Source: Cronobacter malonaticus LMG 23826
GTDB lineage: Bacteria; Pseudomonadota; Gammaproteobacteria; Enterobacterales; Enterobacteriaceae
Length of the DNA: 64,000 nucleotides
Assembly: GCF_001277215.2 (NCBI RefSeq)
Contig: NZ_CP013940.1
Span: 2,480,001-2,544,000 of the forward strand
Direction of reading: 5' to 3'
The notes below the pieces were generated by a model that saw nothing but the letters and a program-made list of their open reading frames with translations, did no database searches and was not told the origin of the DNA. Of the stretch, positions 38,201 through 49,097 are shown in pieces (within the stretch, counting starts at the first letter, position 1; each line of letters starts with the position of its first letter). The position numbers and the translations under genes are program-made.

Positions 38201-39328
38201 TTAGTCCAGTCCGAGCACGCCACGCAGTAACGAGAGATCTTCAGCAAGCGAGGTAATCGGCCCTTTCAGCGCGTTGCGGTCAGCGTCGGTCAGCTTGTCG
38301 TAGGTCTCAAAACCGTCTTTAGTGCGGTACTTCGCAAGGATCGCATCCACTTTTTTGAAGTTCGCGTCCACTTTCGCGAGCAGCGGCGCGTTCTCTTTTT
38401 GCAGTTGCGGACGCAGCAGATTCACAATTTTCTGCGCGCCATCGATATTGGCCTGGAAATCCCACAGATCGGTGTGGCTGTAGCGATCTTCTTCACCGCT
38501 GATTTTGCTGGCCGCCACTTCTTCGATAAGGCCTGCCGCGCCGCCCACGACTTTGCCCGGCGGGAAGGCGAGTTCACTGATGCGTTTTTGCAGCTCCAGC
38601 ACGTCGCTGTTGAGCTTGTCGGCATACTGCTCCATGCCTTTGACGCTGTTATCGCCAAACAGCGCTTTTTCCAGACGGTGGAAGCCGGTGAATTTCGGGT
38701 CAGCCGCTTTCTGCTCGTAATCGTCTTCGCGGGCGTCGATGCTGCCGTCGAGATCGGAGAACAGCTCGGCGATAGGCTCGATACGCTCATAGTGCTGGCG
38801 AGTCGGCGCGTAGAGGGATTTCGCTTTGGCGATATCGCCTGCTTTTACCGCGTCGGTAAACGCTTTGGTGCCGGAAACCAGCGCGGCGGTTTCGGCGCTC
38901 ACCCAGGTTTTATACTCGGTCACAGCGCCTTCCAGCGACATCAGATCGCTCTTCGCCGCCGCTTTTTCACCACCGGCGGCTTTGACGATAAGCTTGCCTT
39001 TCGGGTTGCTCAGCAGGCCGCAGGTCATGTCATATTCGCCCGGCTCCAGGTTAGCGGTCATCTTCTGGCTAAAGCCTGGCGCAATGTTTTCGCGCTCTTC
39101 AACGACCATCACCCCTTTAAGGATTTCCCACTCCAGCGCCTTCTGGCTATGGTTCAGAATGAGGAACTGGGTTTTACCGGCGTTCACCGTGAGCGTCATC
39201 GGCTCGCACTGTTTGTCGTTTACGGTGACTTTCACCTGCGGAATATCCGCCGCGCGGGCGGCAAAGGCGGAGCTGATAAGCGCCAGCAGCGTCACGGAAA
39301 GCGCGCTGCGGCGAAGTTGATTCGTCAT
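38201..39328 (-). CDS. efeO: Iron uptake protein EfeO
   Basis: A periplasmic iron-binding component of 375 residues. The signal peptide ends ARA before [10 protein letters not shown]. An N-terminal cupredoxin-like domain (about 30-120, with [13 protein letters not shown] as the copper-site-like Cys region) precedes an M75 imelysin-like domain with the metal-binding HxxE motif in [11 protein letters not shown]. It would collect Fe(III) made by EfeB and pass it to EfeU. The ATG at 39328 is set by AGAGGG six bases upstream; the ATG two codons before abuts that site. Confidence 0.95.
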   Translation of the reverse strand: MTNQLRRSALSVTLLALISSAFAARAADIPQVKVTVNDKQCEPMTLTVNAGKTQFLILNHSQKALEWEILKGVMVVEERENIAPGFSQKMTANLEPGEYDMTCGLLSNPKGKLIVKAAGGEKAAAKSDLMSLEGAVTEYKTWVSAETAALVSGTKAFTDAVKAGDIAKAKSLYAPTRQHYERIEPIAELFSDLDGSIDAREDDYEQKAADPKFTGFHRLEKALFGDNSVKGMEQYADKLNSDVLELQKRISELAFPPGKVVGGAAGLIEEVAASKISGEEDRYSHTDLWDFQANIDGAQKIVNLLRPQLQKENAPLLAKVDANFKKVDAILAKYRTKDGFETYDKLTDADRNALKGPITSLAEDLSLLRGVLGLD

Positions 39329-39383
39329 GACCATCCCTCTAAAAGTATGTTGTAACTAAACCACGCACGGGCGCGGCAAAAAA

Positions 39384-40214
39384 TCAGGCGTTCCCGGAGA
39401 CGCGCGCACCGGCGCGGGCAGGCAGCGCATAAAACGCCAGCGCCGGGATCAGATAGATAAACCATACCGCCACTTCGCTGACGGTCGGCGCTTCCTGGTA
39501 GCCGAAAATGCCTTCCAGCAGCGTGCCGGTGAGCGAGTGCGTGGAGAGCACATTGCTGAAATCAAACGCCACGGCCTGAAAGTGGTTCCACAGACCGGCT
39601 TCATGAAACGCGCGAATGGCGCCCGCCGCGAGCCCTGCGGCAACGAGCAGAATAAAGAGGCTGGTCCAGCGGAAAAACGCGCCGAGATTAAGGCGAATGC
39701 CGCCCCAGTAGAGCAGGAAACCGAGCACCACGGCGGTCGCCAGGCCCAGCATCGCGCCGAGCGGCGGCCAGATGCCAACATCCTGGCCAAACGCCGCCAG
39801 CAGGAAGAAGACCGATTCCAGGCCCTCGCGCGCGACCGCGAAAAACACCATCATTATGAGCGCCCAGCCGTGACCGCCGGGGCGTTTCAGCGCGCGATCC
39901 ACGGCCTGCTCCAGCTCGCCTTTCACATTGCGGGAGACTTTACGCATCCAGAACACCATCCAGGTGAGGATCACGACGGCGACCGTCGCCACAAGCCCTT
40001 CAAACAGCTCCTGCTCTTTTTGCGGGAACTCGCCGGTAGTTTCATTGATAAAAATACCGAGGCCCAGGCAGAGGGCGGCGGCGAGAAACACGCCCGCCCA
40101 CATTACGCCAAGCCAGTTGCCGCGCTGGGTGCGTTTAAGATAGCTCGCGATAAGGCTGACGATGAGCGCTGCTTCAAGGCCTTCACGCAGCATAATCAGA
40201 AAAGGAACAAACAT
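39384..40214 (-). CDS. efeU: Ferrous iron permease EfeU
   Basis: An inner-membrane permease of the Ftr1/OFeT family, 276 residues with seven hydrophobic helices. Both REGLE iron-transfer motifs are present: MLREGLEAALI in helix 1 and AVAREGLESVFF in helix 4. The reading frame is intact, unlike E. coli K-12, where it is broken by a frameshift, so the whole EfeUOB system should work. It is the first gene of the operon, 55 bases before efeO, and a strong Fur box lies 59 bases upstream of the ATG. Confidence 0.96.
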   Translation of the reverse strand: MFVPFLIMLREGLEAALIVSLIASYLKRTQRGNWLGVMWAGVFLAAALCLGLGIFINETTGEFPQKEQELFEGLVATVAVVILTWMVFWMRKVSRNVKGELEQAVDRALKRPGGHGWALIMMVFFAVAREGLESVFFLLAAFGQDVGIWPPLGAMLGLATAVVLGFLLYWGGIRLNLGAFFRWTSLFILLVAAGLAAGAIRAFHEAGLWNHFQAVAFDFSNVLSTHSLTGTLLEGIFGYQEAPTVSEVAVWFIYLIPALAFYALPARAGARVSGNA

Positions 40215-40272
40215 TCGGGCACCTGTAAGTGTGAAATCAGGTCAACTGATGCAAAGAAACGTAAACGGGAGT

Positions 40273-40291
40273 GAAAGTGATTATCATTACC
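40273..40291 (-). promoter_or_regulatory. Fur box of efeUOB
   Basis: On the minus strand the 19 bases GGTAATGATAATCACTTTC match the Fur consensus at 16 of 19 positions. The site lies 59 bases before efeU. CpxR also controls this operon in E. coli; I did not place that site. The rest of the 357-base gap to the divergent transporter gene shows no gene. Confidence 0.88.
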
Positions 40292-40571
40292 GCCAAAAGA
40301 AAAACAAGCGAAATGTGGGGATAAGTATGACGAAGTGTAAAAGTTGCGAAGTTGAGTAGTCACTCAACGAAACCATAACCGAAACTGGCTGGCCCGGCGC
40401 CGCGTTTTCTCTTTCCACCGCACTCTGAAAACATTCATCTGAAAAATAGTCAGCCATCGCTTTTTCTTATTCCATTTGCCAGATAACGATGCGGGAAATT
40501 ATGCTTAGCGCGCTGTTTACCGGCCCGTTTTTATGTGGCTAACTATTTTTCTTTCAGACACCTGCGTAACT

Positions 40572-41756
40572 ATGACAACCATACTGCATTTTATTTTCGC
40601 CGTGGTGGCGATCCTCCTGCTCGCGTGGCTTGCAAGCTTTGACCGTAAAAAGATCCGCCTGCGTTATATTCTTCAGCTGATTGTGATTGAAGCGGCGCTC
40701 GCCTGGTTCTTTCTGCATGCGCAGGCCGGGCTGCTGGTTATCCAGTCGATTGCCGGCGCGTTCTCCTCGCTGCTGCACTTCGCGGCCCAGGGCACCGATT
40801 TCGTCTTCGGCGGCATGAGCCAGAAAGGCCTCGCGTTTGTGTTTCTCGGCGTGCTTTGCCCTATCGTATTTATCTCCGCGCTCATCGGCATTCTGCAACA
40901 CTGGCGCATTCTGCCGGTTTTTATTCGCGTCATCGGTACGCTGCTGTCGAAAGTTAACGGCATGGGTAAGCTGGAATCCTTTAACGCTGTCAGTTCGCTG
41001 ATCCTCGGCCAGTCGGAAAACTTCATCGCCTATAAAGGCGTACTGGCGGATCTCTCCTCGCGTCGGCTGTTTACGATGGCGGCGACCGCCATGTCCACCG
41101 TTTCGCTCTCTATTGTTGGCGCGTATATGTTGATGATTGAGGCGAAATATGTGGTGGCGGCGCTGGTGCTTAACCTCTTCAGCACGTTCATTATTCTCTC
41201 GGTTATTAACCCGACGCGCCCGCAGGATGAACCGGAAGTGAAGCTCGAAAAGCTGCATGAATCACAAAGCTTTTTCGAGATGCTCGGCGAGTACATCCTG
41301 GCGGGCTTTAAAGTGGCGATGATTATTCTCGCGATGCTGATTGGCTTTATCGCCATTATCAGCGCGGTGAATGCGCTATTCCTGACGCTGTTCGGCCAGA
41401 GCTTCCAGCAACTGCTGGGCTACGTGTTTTACCCGCTCGCCTGGCTTATCGGGATTCCGGCGCAGGATGCCCTGACGGCGGGCGGCATTATGGCCACCAA
41501 GCTGGTCGCCAATGAGTTCGTGGCGATGATCGAGCTGCAAAAAATCGCCGCAACGCTCTCCCCGCGCGGTCTCGGTATTCTGTCGGTCTTCCTGGTGTCG
41601 TTTGCCAACTTCGCGTCCATCGGCATTGTGGCCGGGGCGATTAAGGGGCTGAATGAACAGCAGGGCAACGCGGTGTCACGCTTTGGCCTGCGCCTGGTCT
41701 ATGGCGCGACGCTGGTGAGTTTACTCTCCGCGGCCTTCGCCGGGCTGGTGCTGTAA
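40572..41756 (+). CDS. Concentrative nucleoside transporter (NupC/CNT family)
   Basis: An inner-membrane proton- or sodium-coupled nucleoside importer, 394 residues with about nine hydrophobic helices. The CNT signatures are clear: [15 protein letters not shown] (GQsE motif) near residues 136-150, the [16 protein letters not shown] block near residue 303, and the C-terminal [18 protein letters not shown] chose the ATG at 40572 because the first helix follows directly; an in-frame ATG at 40533 is possible, and neither has a good ribosome site. The exact substrate is not readable; PsuT, NupX and YeiJ-type relatives are alternatives to NupC. It is a single gene with a strong terminator. Confidence 0.88.
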   Translation: MTTILHFIFAVVAILLLAWLASFDRKKIRLRYILQLIVIEAALAWFFLHAQAGLLVIQSIAGAFSSLLHFAAQGTDFVFGGMSQKGLAFVFLGVLCPIVFISALIGILQHWRILPVFIRVIGTLLSKVNGMGKLESFNAVSSLILGQSENFIAYKGVLADLSSRRLFTMAATAMSTVSLSIVGAYMLMIEAKYVVAALVLNLFSTFIILSVINPTRPQDEPEVKLEKLHESQSFFEMLGEYILAGFKVAMIILAMLIGFIAIISAVNALFLTLFGQSFQQLLGYVFYPLAWLIGIPAQDALTAGGIMATKLVANEFVAMIELQKIAATLSPRGLGILSVFLVSFANFASIGIVAGAIKGLNEQQGNAVSRFGLRLVYGATLVSLLSAAFAGLVL

Positions 41757-41763
41757 AAGTTAA

Positions 41764-41787
41764 GGCGGGGTCTCCCCCGCCTTTTTT
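41764..41787. terminator. Terminator after the nucleoside transporter gene
   Basis: Stem GGCGGGG (41764-41770) with CCCCGCC (41775-41781), followed by TTTTTT. It abuts the stop of the convergent lipoprotein gene. Confidence 0.88.
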
Positions 41788-42206
41788 CAGAACTGCACGC
41801 AGACATTCTCATCGACGCGCATGACCGACTCCTGCGCAAAGCGGGATTTATAAATTCCGCGCAGGGCTTCAATCCCCTTCTCGCTCGCGCCGTCATTCGC
41901 GTGAATCAGCATCAGCGCCTTGCTCGGCTCCCGCGCCACCTTGCCATCGTTACCGAGCCACTGCCCGCGCGCGTCAAACACCGTCAGCCCGTCGCGAAAA
42001 CGCGGCGTGACATCGTTATCCACAAAGCGCTGCCACTCGTCTGCGGTAATCACCGGGCCGGAGGGCCGGTTGAGGCCAAAGTACAGCGTGGTTTGCGTCA
42101 TGCGGTTATTTGCGGCGCAGCTCTGCGCCTGTTCTGCCGCGTGCGGCGCGCAACCGGCGAGCGTCGCCGCCAGCGCGAGTGAAACCATAATCTTGCGAAT
42201 CGCCAT
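41787..42206 (-). CDS. Small lipoprotein, DUF3574 family
   Basis: A 139-residue putative lipoprotein. The signal runs to the lipobox LAGC at about residue 19. The mature part carries the DUF3574 pattern: RMTQTTLYFGLNRPSG, ITADEWQRFVDNDVTPRF and GLTVFDARGQW. Family function is unknown. Two tandem ATGs (42209 and 42206) follow AAGGACAGG; spacing favours the second. It is convergent with the nucleoside transporter gene and separated from putP by the putP terminator. Confidence 0.8.
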   Translation of the reverse strand: MAIRKIMVSLALAATLAGCAPHAAEQAQSCAANNRMTQTTLYFGLNRPSGPVITADEWQRFVDNDVTPRFRDGLTVFDARGQWLGNDGKVAREPSKALMLIHANDGASEKGIEALRGIYKSRFAQESVMRVDENVCVQF

Positions 42207-42291
42207 CATCCTGTCCTTTTTTGTTATGGGTGAACGGGACGATAACAGCGTAAATTGCGGCGTCTGGCAAGCTACCGGATTGATGAGAAAG

Positions 42292-42314
42292 AAAAAACCC
42301 GCCGGGCGGCGGGT
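42292..42314 (-). terminator. Rho-independent terminator after putP
   Basis: Stem AACCCGCC (42296-42303) with GGCGGGTT (42307-42314), followed on the minus strand by TTTTC. Confidence 0.8.
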
Positions 42315-42326
42315 TTGTTAAAACGC

Positions 42327-43835
42327 TTAGCTGGCGCGAAGCTTAGACGGCGCGGGCGTGTGATACTCCTCGTCCGCTTTTTCAAAGCGCGCCTGCATAG
42401 AGGCCGACGGCGCTTTGCCCATCAGGCTCACCACCACGATACCGAGGCTTGCGAAGATAAAGCCCGGAATGATTTCGTAGAGGTTAAACCATGCGAACTG
42501 TTTCCAGACGATAACCGTCACCGCGCCGATGATCATGCCGGCCAGCGCGCCGTTGCGCGTCATGCGGGACCACATTACCGAGAACAGCACCACCGGGCCA
42601 AAGGCCGCGCCAAAGCCCGCCCACGCGTAGCTCACCAGGCCCAGCACGCGGTTTTCCGGGTTCGCCGCCAGCGCAATGGCGACCAGCGCCACCACCAGCA
42701 CCATCATACGCCCGACCCACACCAGCTCTTTCTGGCTCGCGCCTTTACGCAGGAACGCTTTGTAGAGGTCTTCGGTAATGGCGCTGGAGCAGACCAGCAG
42801 TTGGCAGCTCAGCGTTGACATCACCGCCGCCAGAATTGCCGACAGCAGGATACCAGCAATCCACGGGTTAAAGAGGATCTGCGCCAGTTCAATAAACACG
42901 CGCTCGCCGTTCTGGTTCACCGCGGCCGCCTGGTCAGGATGCTCGTTAAAGTAGGCGATGCCGAAGAAACCAACGGCCACCGCGCCCGCGAGGCAGAGGA
43001 TCATCCAGGTCATGGAGATGCGACGCGCGTTGACGATGGTGTGGTGAGAATCCGCCGCCATAAAGCGCGCCAGAATATGCGGCTGGCCGAAGTAGCCCAG
43101 TCCCCAGCCCATCAGCGAAATTATCGCCACCAGGTTCAGGCCCTTGAGCATATCGATATTTTCGATGCTCTTCTGCTTGATAACCGCCAGCGAATCGTCC
43201 AGCCCGCCGACCGCGAAAATCACAATCACCGGCGTCAGGATCAACGCGAAAATCATCAGGCTCGCCTGTACGGTATCGGTCCAGCTCACCGCCAGGAACC
43301 CACCAATAAAGGTGTAAAGAATGGTCGCCGCGGCACCCGCCCAGAGCGCGGTTTCATAACTCATACCGAAGGTGCTTTCAAACAGGCGCGCGCCCGCCAC
43401 GATGCCTGAAGCGCAGTAGATGGTGAAGAACAGTAAAATCACCAGCGCCGAGATTATCCGCAGCAGGCGGCTGTTATCTTCAAAACGGCCGGTGAAATAA
43501 TCCGGTAACGTCAGGGCGTTATTGTTGTGCTCGGTGTGAACGCGCAGACGCCCCGCCACGAGCTTCCAGTTGATCCAGGCGCCCAGCGTCAGGCCGATGG
43601 CGATCCAGCTTTCGGAGATCCCGGAGAGAAACACCGCGCCCGGCAGGCCCATCAACAGCCAGCCAGACATATCCGACGCGCCCGCAGAAAGCGCGGTCAC
43701 CACGCTCCCGAGACTGCGCCCGCCGAGAATGTAGTCATCAAAGTTTTTGGTGGAGCGCCACGCAATAAACCCAATCAGTATCATCCCCAAAATATAAATA
43801 ATGAAAGTCACCAGCATCGGTGTACTCGTCGTCAT
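42327..43835 (-). CDS. putP: Sodium/proline symporter PutP
   Basis: An inner-membrane Na+/proline symporter of the SSS family, 502 residues as in E. coli, with about thirteen helices. The sodium and proline site region in helix 2 is kept (DYILGGRSLGSVVTALSAGASDMSG split around residues 34-60), as are FTIYCASGIVAGARLFES and SAILAAVMSTLSCQLLVCSSA. The ATG at 43835 follows GGAGAAGTG; 24 upstream in-frame codons are not conserved. It is divergent from putA, and both share the operator region, so proline controls uptake and breakdown together. Confidence 0.97.
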   Translation of the reverse strand: MTTSTPMLVTFIIYILGMILIGFIAWRSTKNFDDYILGGRSLGSVVTALSAGASDMSGWLLMGLPGAVFLSGISESWIAIGLTLGAWINWKLVAGRLRVHTEHNNNALTLPDYFTGRFEDNSRLLRIISALVILLFFTIYCASGIVAGARLFESTFGMSYETALWAGAAATILYTFIGGFLAVSWTDTVQASLMIFALILTPVIVIFAVGGLDDSLAVIKQKSIENIDMLKGLNLVAIISLMGWGLGYFGQPHILARFMAADSHHTIVNARRISMTWMILCLAGAVAVGFFGIAYFNEHPDQAAAVNQNGERVFIELAQILFNPWIAGILLSAILAAVMSTLSCQLLVCSSAITEDLYKAFLRKGASQKELVWVGRMMVLVVALVAIALAANPENRVLGLVSYAWAGFGAAFGPVVLFSVMWSRMTRNGALAGMIIGAVTVIVWKQFAWFNLYEIIPGFIFASLGIVVVSLMGKAPSASMQARFEKADEEYHTPAPSKLRAS

Positions 43836-44010
43836 TTCACTTCTCCGCGTTATGGCCGGGTCGCCCCGTTTATCACCGCCGGAACGTAGCGGTGGCGTTA
43901 TTGTCATGTCGTGTGGCGGCAGTATCCTGCCGGAAGCGTTTTTTATTCACAATCGATTTAACACACCATTTACATGTTTTGCATCTGTGAAACCTGTACA
44001 TTTTTTGAGA

Positions 44011-44188
44011 GGTTGCACTCGCTCACGCTTTTGCTGGTTGCACCTGTTAAAAATGTTAACCAGGCCCGGATTCTGAGCTTATAACCGCCCTTTCTTCGGT
44101 GCGTCATAGCAATTTCATATTTAACATTTCATTCATTTTTAAGCTTGCTGGCGAGGTCACAATTAACAAGGTTGCACAAAGTTGCAAC
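44011..44188. promoter_or_regulatory. PutA operators in the putP-putA gap
   Basis: The PutA recognition sequence GTTGCA occurs at least four times: GGTTGCA at 44011-44017, 44036-44042 and 44170-44176, and the palindromic GTTGCAAC at 44181-44188. In E. coli five such sites let reduced-membrane-free PutA repress both genes. The 413-base gap holds no gene. Confidence 0.88.
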
Positions 44189-44248
44189 ATGATGGATATT
44201 GCCGATCATTCGCCTTTTTTATACAGACCGAGACACAGGAGTAAGGGC

Positions 44249-47200
44249 ATGGGCACCACCACGATGGGGGTCAAGCTGGACGACGCCACCCGCGAGCGTA
44301 TTAAATCCGCCGCGACAAAAATCGACCGCACGCCGCACTGGCTGATTAAACAGGCCATCTTTAATTATCTGGAACAGCTGGAGAACAGCGACGGTCTGCC
44401 GGAACTGCCTGCGCTGCTGGCGGGCGCGGCGAACGAAAGCGATGAAGCGCCCGCGCCGGTGGAAGAGAGCCACCAGCCGTTCCTCGAATTCGCCGAGCAG
44501 ATCCAGCCGCAGTCCGTCAGCCGTGCGGCCATTACCGCCGCCTGGCGTCGCGCGGAAACCGACGCGGTGCCGATGCTGCTGGAGCAGGCCCGCCTGCCGC
44601 AGCCGGTCGCCGAGAAAACTCACCAGCTCGCCTGGAGCCTCGCCGAGAAGCTGCGCAACCAGAAAACCGCCTCCGGCCGCGCCGGTATGGTGCAGAGCCT
44701 GTTGCAGGAGTTTTCGCTTTCCTCGCAGGAAGGCGTGGCGCTGATGTGCCTTGCCGAAGCGCTGCTGCGTATCCCGGATAAAGCCACGCGTGATGCGCTG
44801 ATCCGCGACAAAATCAGCAACGGCAACTGGCAGTCGCACATTGGCCGCAGCCCATCGCTGTTCGTTAACGCCGCTACCTGGGGCCTGCTGTTTACTGGCC
44901 GTCTGGTCTCGACGCACAACGAAGCCAGCCTGTCGCGCTCGCTCAACCGCATTATTGGTAAGAGCGGCGAGCCTCTGATCCGCAAAGGCGTGGACATGGC
45001 GATGCGTCTGATGGGCGAACAATTCGTGACCGGCGAGACCATCGCCGAGGCGCTGGCCAACGCGCGCAAGCTTGAAGAAAAAGGCTTCCGTTACTCCTAC
45101 GATATGCTGGGCGAAGCGGCACTCACCGCTGCCGACGCGCAGGCTTACATGGTCTCCTACCAGCAGGCTATTCACGCCATCGGCAAAGCCTCTAACGGAC
45201 GCGGCATTTATGAAGGGCCGGGCATTTCGATTAAGCTCTCCGCCCTGCACCCGCGCTACAGCCGCGCGCAGTACGATCGCGTGATGGAAGAGCTCTACCC
45301 GCGCCTGAAATCCCTGACCCTGCTGGCGCGCCAGTATGACATCGGCATCAACATCGACGCCGAAGAGGCCGACCGCCTGGAGATCTCTCTCGATCTGCTG
45401 GAAAAACTCTGCTTCGAGCCGGAGCTGGCAGGCTGGAACGGCATCGGGTTTGTGATTCAGGCGTACCAGAAGCGCTGCCCGTTCGTTATCGATTACCTGA
45501 TCGATCTCGCCACCCGCAGCCGCCGTCGCCTGATGATCCGTCTGGTGAAAGGCGCTTACTGGGACAGCGAAATCAAGCGCGCCCAGATGGAAGGGCTTGA
45601 GGGCTACCCGGTTTACACCCGCAAGGTCTACACCGATATCTCCTACCTCGCCTGCGCGAAGAAACTGCTGGCGGTACCGAACCTTATCTACCCGCAGTTC
45701 GCCACCCACAACGCCCATACGCTGGCGGCCATCTACAATCTGGCGGGCCAGAACTACTACCCTGGCCAGTATGAATTCCAGTGCCTGCACGGCATGGGCG
45801 AGCCGCTCTACGAACAGGTGGTTGGTAAAATCAGCGACGGCAAACTCAACCGTCCGTGCCGTATTTACGCGCCGGTCGGCACCCATGAAACGCTGCTGGC
45901 CTACCTGGTGCGTCGCCTGCTGGAAAACGGTGCCAACACCTCGTTTGTGAACCGTATCGCCGATAACACGCTGTCGCTGGACGATCTGGTAGCCGACCCG
46001 GTCAGCGCGGTCGAACAGCTGGCCGTGCAGGAAGGCCGCGTCGGTCTGCCGCACCCGAAAATCCCGCTGCCGCAGGATCTCTACGGCGAAGGCCGCGTTA
46101 ACTCCGCCGGGCTTGATCTGGCGAACGAACACCGCCTGGCGTCGCTCTCCTCGTCGCTTCTGAACAGCGCGCTGCAAAAATGGCGCGCGCTGCCGATGCT
46201 GGAAAACGCCGTGGACGACGGCGAGCTGGCACCGGTGATTAACCCCGCCGAGCCGCGCGATATTGTCGGTTACGCCCGTGAAGCCACCGAAGCGGAAGTG
46301 GCGCAGGCGCTGGAAAGCGCGGTGAACAACGCGCCTATCTGGTTCGCCACCCCGCCGCAGGAGCGCGCCGCCATTCTTGAGCGCGCCGCCGTGCTGATGG
46401 AAGACCAGACCCAGACACTGATTGGCATTCTGGTGCGCGAAGCGGGTAAAACCTTCGCCAACGCCATCGCCGAAGTGCGCGAGGCGGTCGACTTCCTGCG
46501 CTATTACGCAGGCCAGGTGCGTGATGATTTCGATAACGAAACCCATCGCCCGCTCGGCCCGGTGGTCTGTATCAGCCCGTGGAACTTCCCGCTGGCTATC
46601 TTTACCGGCCAGGTGGCCGCCGCGCTTGCCGCAGGCAACAGCGTGCTGGCGAAACCGGCTGAGCAGACGCCGCTTATCGCCGCTCAGGGCATTCAGATCC
46701 TGCTGGAAGCAGGCGTGCCGCAGGGCGTGGTGCAGCTGCTGCCAGGCCGCGGCGAAACCGTGGGCGCGCAGTTGACGGGCGATCCGCGCGTGCGCGGCGT
46801 GATGTTCACGGGCTCAACGGAAGTGGCGACGCTGTTGCAACGCAACATCGCCGACCGTCTCGATCCGCAGGGCCGCCCGACGCCGCTTATCGCGGAAACC
46901 GGCGGGCTGAACGCCATGATTGTCGACTCCTCCGCGCTCACTGAGCAGGTGGTTGTGGACGTCGTGGCCTCGGCGTTCGACAGCGCCGGCCAGCGCTGCT
47001 CGGCGCTGCGCGTGCTGTGCCTGCAGGAAGAGATCGCCGATCACACCCTGACCATGCTGAAAGGCGCGATGGCCGAGTGCCGGATGGGCAATCCTGGCCG
47101 TCTGACGACCGATATTGGGCCGGTTATCGACGCCGAGGCCAAAGCCGGTATCGAACGCCATATCCAGGCGATGCGCGCCAAAGGCCGCAAAGTCTTCCAG

Positions 47201-48211
47201 GCCGCGCGCGACAACAGCGTCGATGCGCGTGAATGGCAAACCGGCACGTTTGTCATGCCGACGCTTATCGAGCTGGAAAGCTTTGATGAGATGAAAAAAG
47301 AGGTCTTCGGCCCGGTGCTGCACGTGGTGCGCTACAACCGCAACAACCTGGCGGGGCTGATTGAGCAGATCAACAACGCGGGCTACGGCCTGACGCTCGG
47401 CGTGCACACGCGTATCGATGAAACTATCGCGCAGGTGACCGGCAGCGCGCACGTCGGCAACCTGTATGTGAACCGCAATATGGTCGGCGCGGTAGTCGGC
47501 GTACAGCCGTTTGGTGGTGAAGGGCTTTCCGGCACCGGGCCGAAAGCGGGCGGACCGCTCTATCTTTACCGCCTGCTGGCGAGCCGCCCGGACGCGGCGG
47601 TGCAGACGACGCTTGAGCGTCACGACGCCCGCTACGCCCAGGATGCGCAGGTTAAAACGCTGATTACGCGTCCGCACCAGGCGCTCACTGAATGGGCCGC
47701 AGGCCGCCCGGAACTCAAAGCGCTGTGCGAACACTACCTCGCGCTGTCGCAAAGTGGCGTGCAGCGTACGCTGCCTGGCCCGACCGGTGAGCGCAACACC
47801 TACACCCTGCTGCCGCGCGAGCGCGTGCTGTGCCTTGCGGATAACGAGCAGGACCTGCTGGTACAGCTCGCCGCCGCCACCAGCGCGGGCAGCCGCGTAC
47901 TGTGGGCTGATGAGCCGCTGCAACGCACGCTGGCAAAACAGCTTCCGACCGCGGTGAACGCAATTATCGACTTCGCCAAACCGGACGTGCTGTTCAGCCA
48001 GTTCTTCGACGCGGTGATTTACCACGGTGATTCCGACCAGCTGCGCGCGCTGTGCGAGAAAGTGGCTGCACGCGACGGCGCGATTGTTTCGGTGCAGGGT
48101 TTCGCACGCGGGGAAACCAGCCTGCTGCTGGAGCGTCTGTGGCTGGAGCGTTCGCTTAGCGTCAACACCGCCGCCGCAGGCGGCAACGCCAGCCTGATGA
48201 CCATTGGCTGA
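44249..48211 (+). CDS. putA: Trifunctional PutA: regulator, proline dehydrogenase, P5C dehydrogenase
   Basis: A 1320-residue protein, the E. coli length, converting proline to glutamate. The N-terminal ribbon-helix-helix (about 1-47, [17 protein letters not shown]) binds the put operators when proline is scarce. The FAD proline dehydrogenase barrel (about 260-610) holds [13 protein letters not shown] and the [12 protein letters not shown] arginine region. The aldehyde dehydrogenase domain (about 650-1110) has [13 protein letters not shown], the FTGSTEVA cofactor turn and the catalytic Cys in [13 protein letters not shown]-terminal capping domain closes it. The ATG at 44249 follows AGGAGTAAGGGC; 50 upstream codons overlap the operator region and were rejected. 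Confidence 0.98.
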   Translation: MGTTTMGVKLDDATRERIKSAATKIDRTPHWLIKQAIFNYLEQLENSDGLPELPALLAGAANESDEAPAPVEESHQPFLEFAEQIQPQSVSRAAITAAWRRAETDAVPMLLEQARLPQPVAEKTHQLAWSLAEKLRNQKTASGRAGMVQSLLQEFSLSSQEGVALMCLAEALLRIPDKATRDALIRDKISNGNWQSHIGRSPSLFVNAATWGLLFTGRLVSTHNEASLSRSLNRIIGKSGEPLIRKGVDMAMRLMGEQFVTGETIAEALANARKLEEKGFRYSYDMLGEAALTAADAQAYMVSYQQAIHAIGKASNGRGIYEGPGISIKLSALHPRYSRAQYDRVMEELYPRLKSLTLLARQYDIGINIDAEEADRLEISLDLLEKLCFEPELAGWNGIGFVIQAYQKRCPFVIDYLIDLATRSRRRLMIRLVKGAYWDSEIKRAQMEGLEGYPVYTRKVYTDISYLACAKKLLAVPNLIYPQFATHNAHTLAAIYNLAGQNYYPGQYEFQCLHGMGEPLYEQVVGKISDGKLNRPCRIYAPVGTHETLLAYLVRRLLENGANTSFVNRIADNTLSLDDLVADPVSAVEQLAVQEGRVGLPHPKIPLPQDLYGEGRVNSAGLDLANEHRLASLSSSLLNSALQKWRALPMLENAVDDGELAPVINPAEPRDIVGYAREATEAEVAQALESAVNNAPIWFATPPQERAAILERAAVLMEDQTQTLIGILVREAGKTFANAIAEVREAVDFLRYYAGQVRDDFDNETHRPLGPVVCISPWNFPLAIFTGQVAAALAAGNSVLAKPAEQTPLIAAQGIQILLEAGVPQGVVQLLPGRGETVGAQLTGDPRVRGVMFTGSTEVATLLQRNIADRLDPQGRPTPLIAETGGLNAMIVDSSALTEQVVVDVVASAFDSAGQRCSALRVLCLQEEIADHTLTMLKGAMAECRMGNPGRLTTDIGPVIDAEAKAGIERHIQAMRAKGRKVFQAARDNSVDAREWQTGTFVMPTLIELESFDEMKKEVFGPVLHVVRYNRNNLAGLIEQINNAGYGLTLGVHTRIDETIAQVTGSAHVGNLYVNRNMVGAVVGVQPFGGEGLSGTGPKAGGPLYLYRLLASRPDAAVQTTLERHDARYAQDAQVKTLITRPHQALTEWAAGRPELKALCEHYLALSQSGVQRTLPGPTGERNTYTLLPRERVLCLADNEQDLLVQLAAATSAGSRVLWADEPLQRTLAKQLPTAVNAIIDFAKPDVLFSQFFDAVIYHGDSDQLRALCEKVAARDGAIVSVQGFARGETSLLLERLWLERSLSVNTAAAGGNASLMTIG

Positions 48212-48226
48212 CGGTTAATAAACACG

Positions 48227-48254
48227 AAAGGCGCCCGCGGGCGCCTTTTTCTTT
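48227..48254 (+). terminator. Rho-independent terminator after putA
   Basis: A perfect 10-bp stem (48227-48236 with 48239-48248) that ends in a T tract. Confidence 0.9.
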
Positions 48255-48271
48255 GGTAATACACGAACGCT

Positions 48272-48913
48272 TCACCGCACCCGAACACCTTCAATAATCA
48301 TCCGCTGGACATTCTCGACGGTGCGGTTAAAAAACGCCTCGTCGGCGAGCGTCGCGCCGGTGACGGCTTCTACCTGGGTCGCGAAATCGGCGTAGTGCTG
48401 GGTCGTGGCCCAGATCATAAAAATCAAATGGTGTGGATCGACGGGCGCGAGCTTGCCGCTTGCCACCCAGCCGGTAATGATGGCCGATTTGGTTTCCACC
48501 AGCGCTTTTAAATCTCCCTGCAATTCCGCCATCAGGAGCGGCGCGCCCTGCAACATCTCCAGACAGAACAGCCGTGAGGCTTCGGGGAAATCGCGCGAAA
48601 CCTCAAGCTTTAAACGAATGTATTCGCTGATGGCTGCGAGCGGTTGCAGATCCGCGCGAAAGGCCCGCAACGGCGCCAGCCAGATATCCAGAATGTGCTT
48701 TAGTACGGCGACATACAGCGCCTCTTTGGACGGAAAATAGTAGAGCAGATTGGTTTTGGACACGCCGGAGCGCTCCGCGACCTGTTCAAGCGTCGTGCCA
48801 TGCAGGCCAAACTGGGAAAACAGCGTCAGACCAGCGTCCAGAATGGCCTGCTTCTTCGCCGCCACCGCCCTGGAACGTTTGCCCGTCTCTTCTTTTTGCG
48901 CGCCTTGTGCCAT
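48272..48913 (-). CDS. rutR: Pyrimidine-responsive TetR regulator RutR
   Basis: A TetR-family repressor of 213 residues that represses rutA-G and releases DNA on binding uracil (or thymine). The N-terminal helix-turn-helix is GTTLEQVAERSGVSKTNLLYYFPSK (in two parts, about residues 37-62). The C-terminal ligand domain shows the conserved SRLFCLEMLQGAPLLM and HLIFMIWATTQHYADFA. The ATG at 48913 follows AAGGAGAGGG. It is divergent from rutA across 282 bases that hold a RutR-like half site and a sigma-54 promoter. Confidence 0.96.
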   Translation of the reverse strand: MAQGAQKEETGKRSRAVAAKKQAILDAGLTLFSQFGLHGTTLEQVAERSGVSKTNLLYYFPSKEALYVAVLKHILDIWLAPLRAFRADLQPLAAISEYIRLKLEVSRDFPEASRLFCLEMLQGAPLLMAELQGDLKALVETKSAIITGWVASGKLAPVDPHHLIFMIWATTQHYADFATQVEAVTGATLADEAFFNRTVENVQRMIIEGVRVR

Positions 48914-49018
48914 GCGCCCTCTCCTTTTTGTTTTGTCCAAGCATAGCAAAAGCGCGCTCCAGGCTCGACCTCGCTGCACTTTGATTGCGCAACGCTGCCT
49001 GTTTTCTGTGCAACGTTT

Positions 49019-49034
49019 TTGACCATTCAGTCCG
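49019..49034 (+). promoter_or_regulatory. Candidate RutR operator (one good half-site)
   Basis: TTGACCATTCAGTCCG: the left half matches the RutR consensus TTGACCA-NN-TGGTCAA perfectly, the right half at 3 of 7 positions. It lies upstream of the sigma-54 promoter in the rutR-rutA gap. Confidence 0.5.
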
Positions 49035-49097
49035 TTTTTTTAAGCGCAAAAATGCCACACTTCCTCAACACAATGATAACAAAGACGTTTTCAAAAC

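Noticed and set aside
46814..48025. Very long antisense frames in putA (also 44219-46546 and several in pyrC, opgH and ydeP-like genes)
   Set aside because: GC-rich codon usage leaves long open frames opposite real genes; these have no family similarity, and the sense frames are certain.
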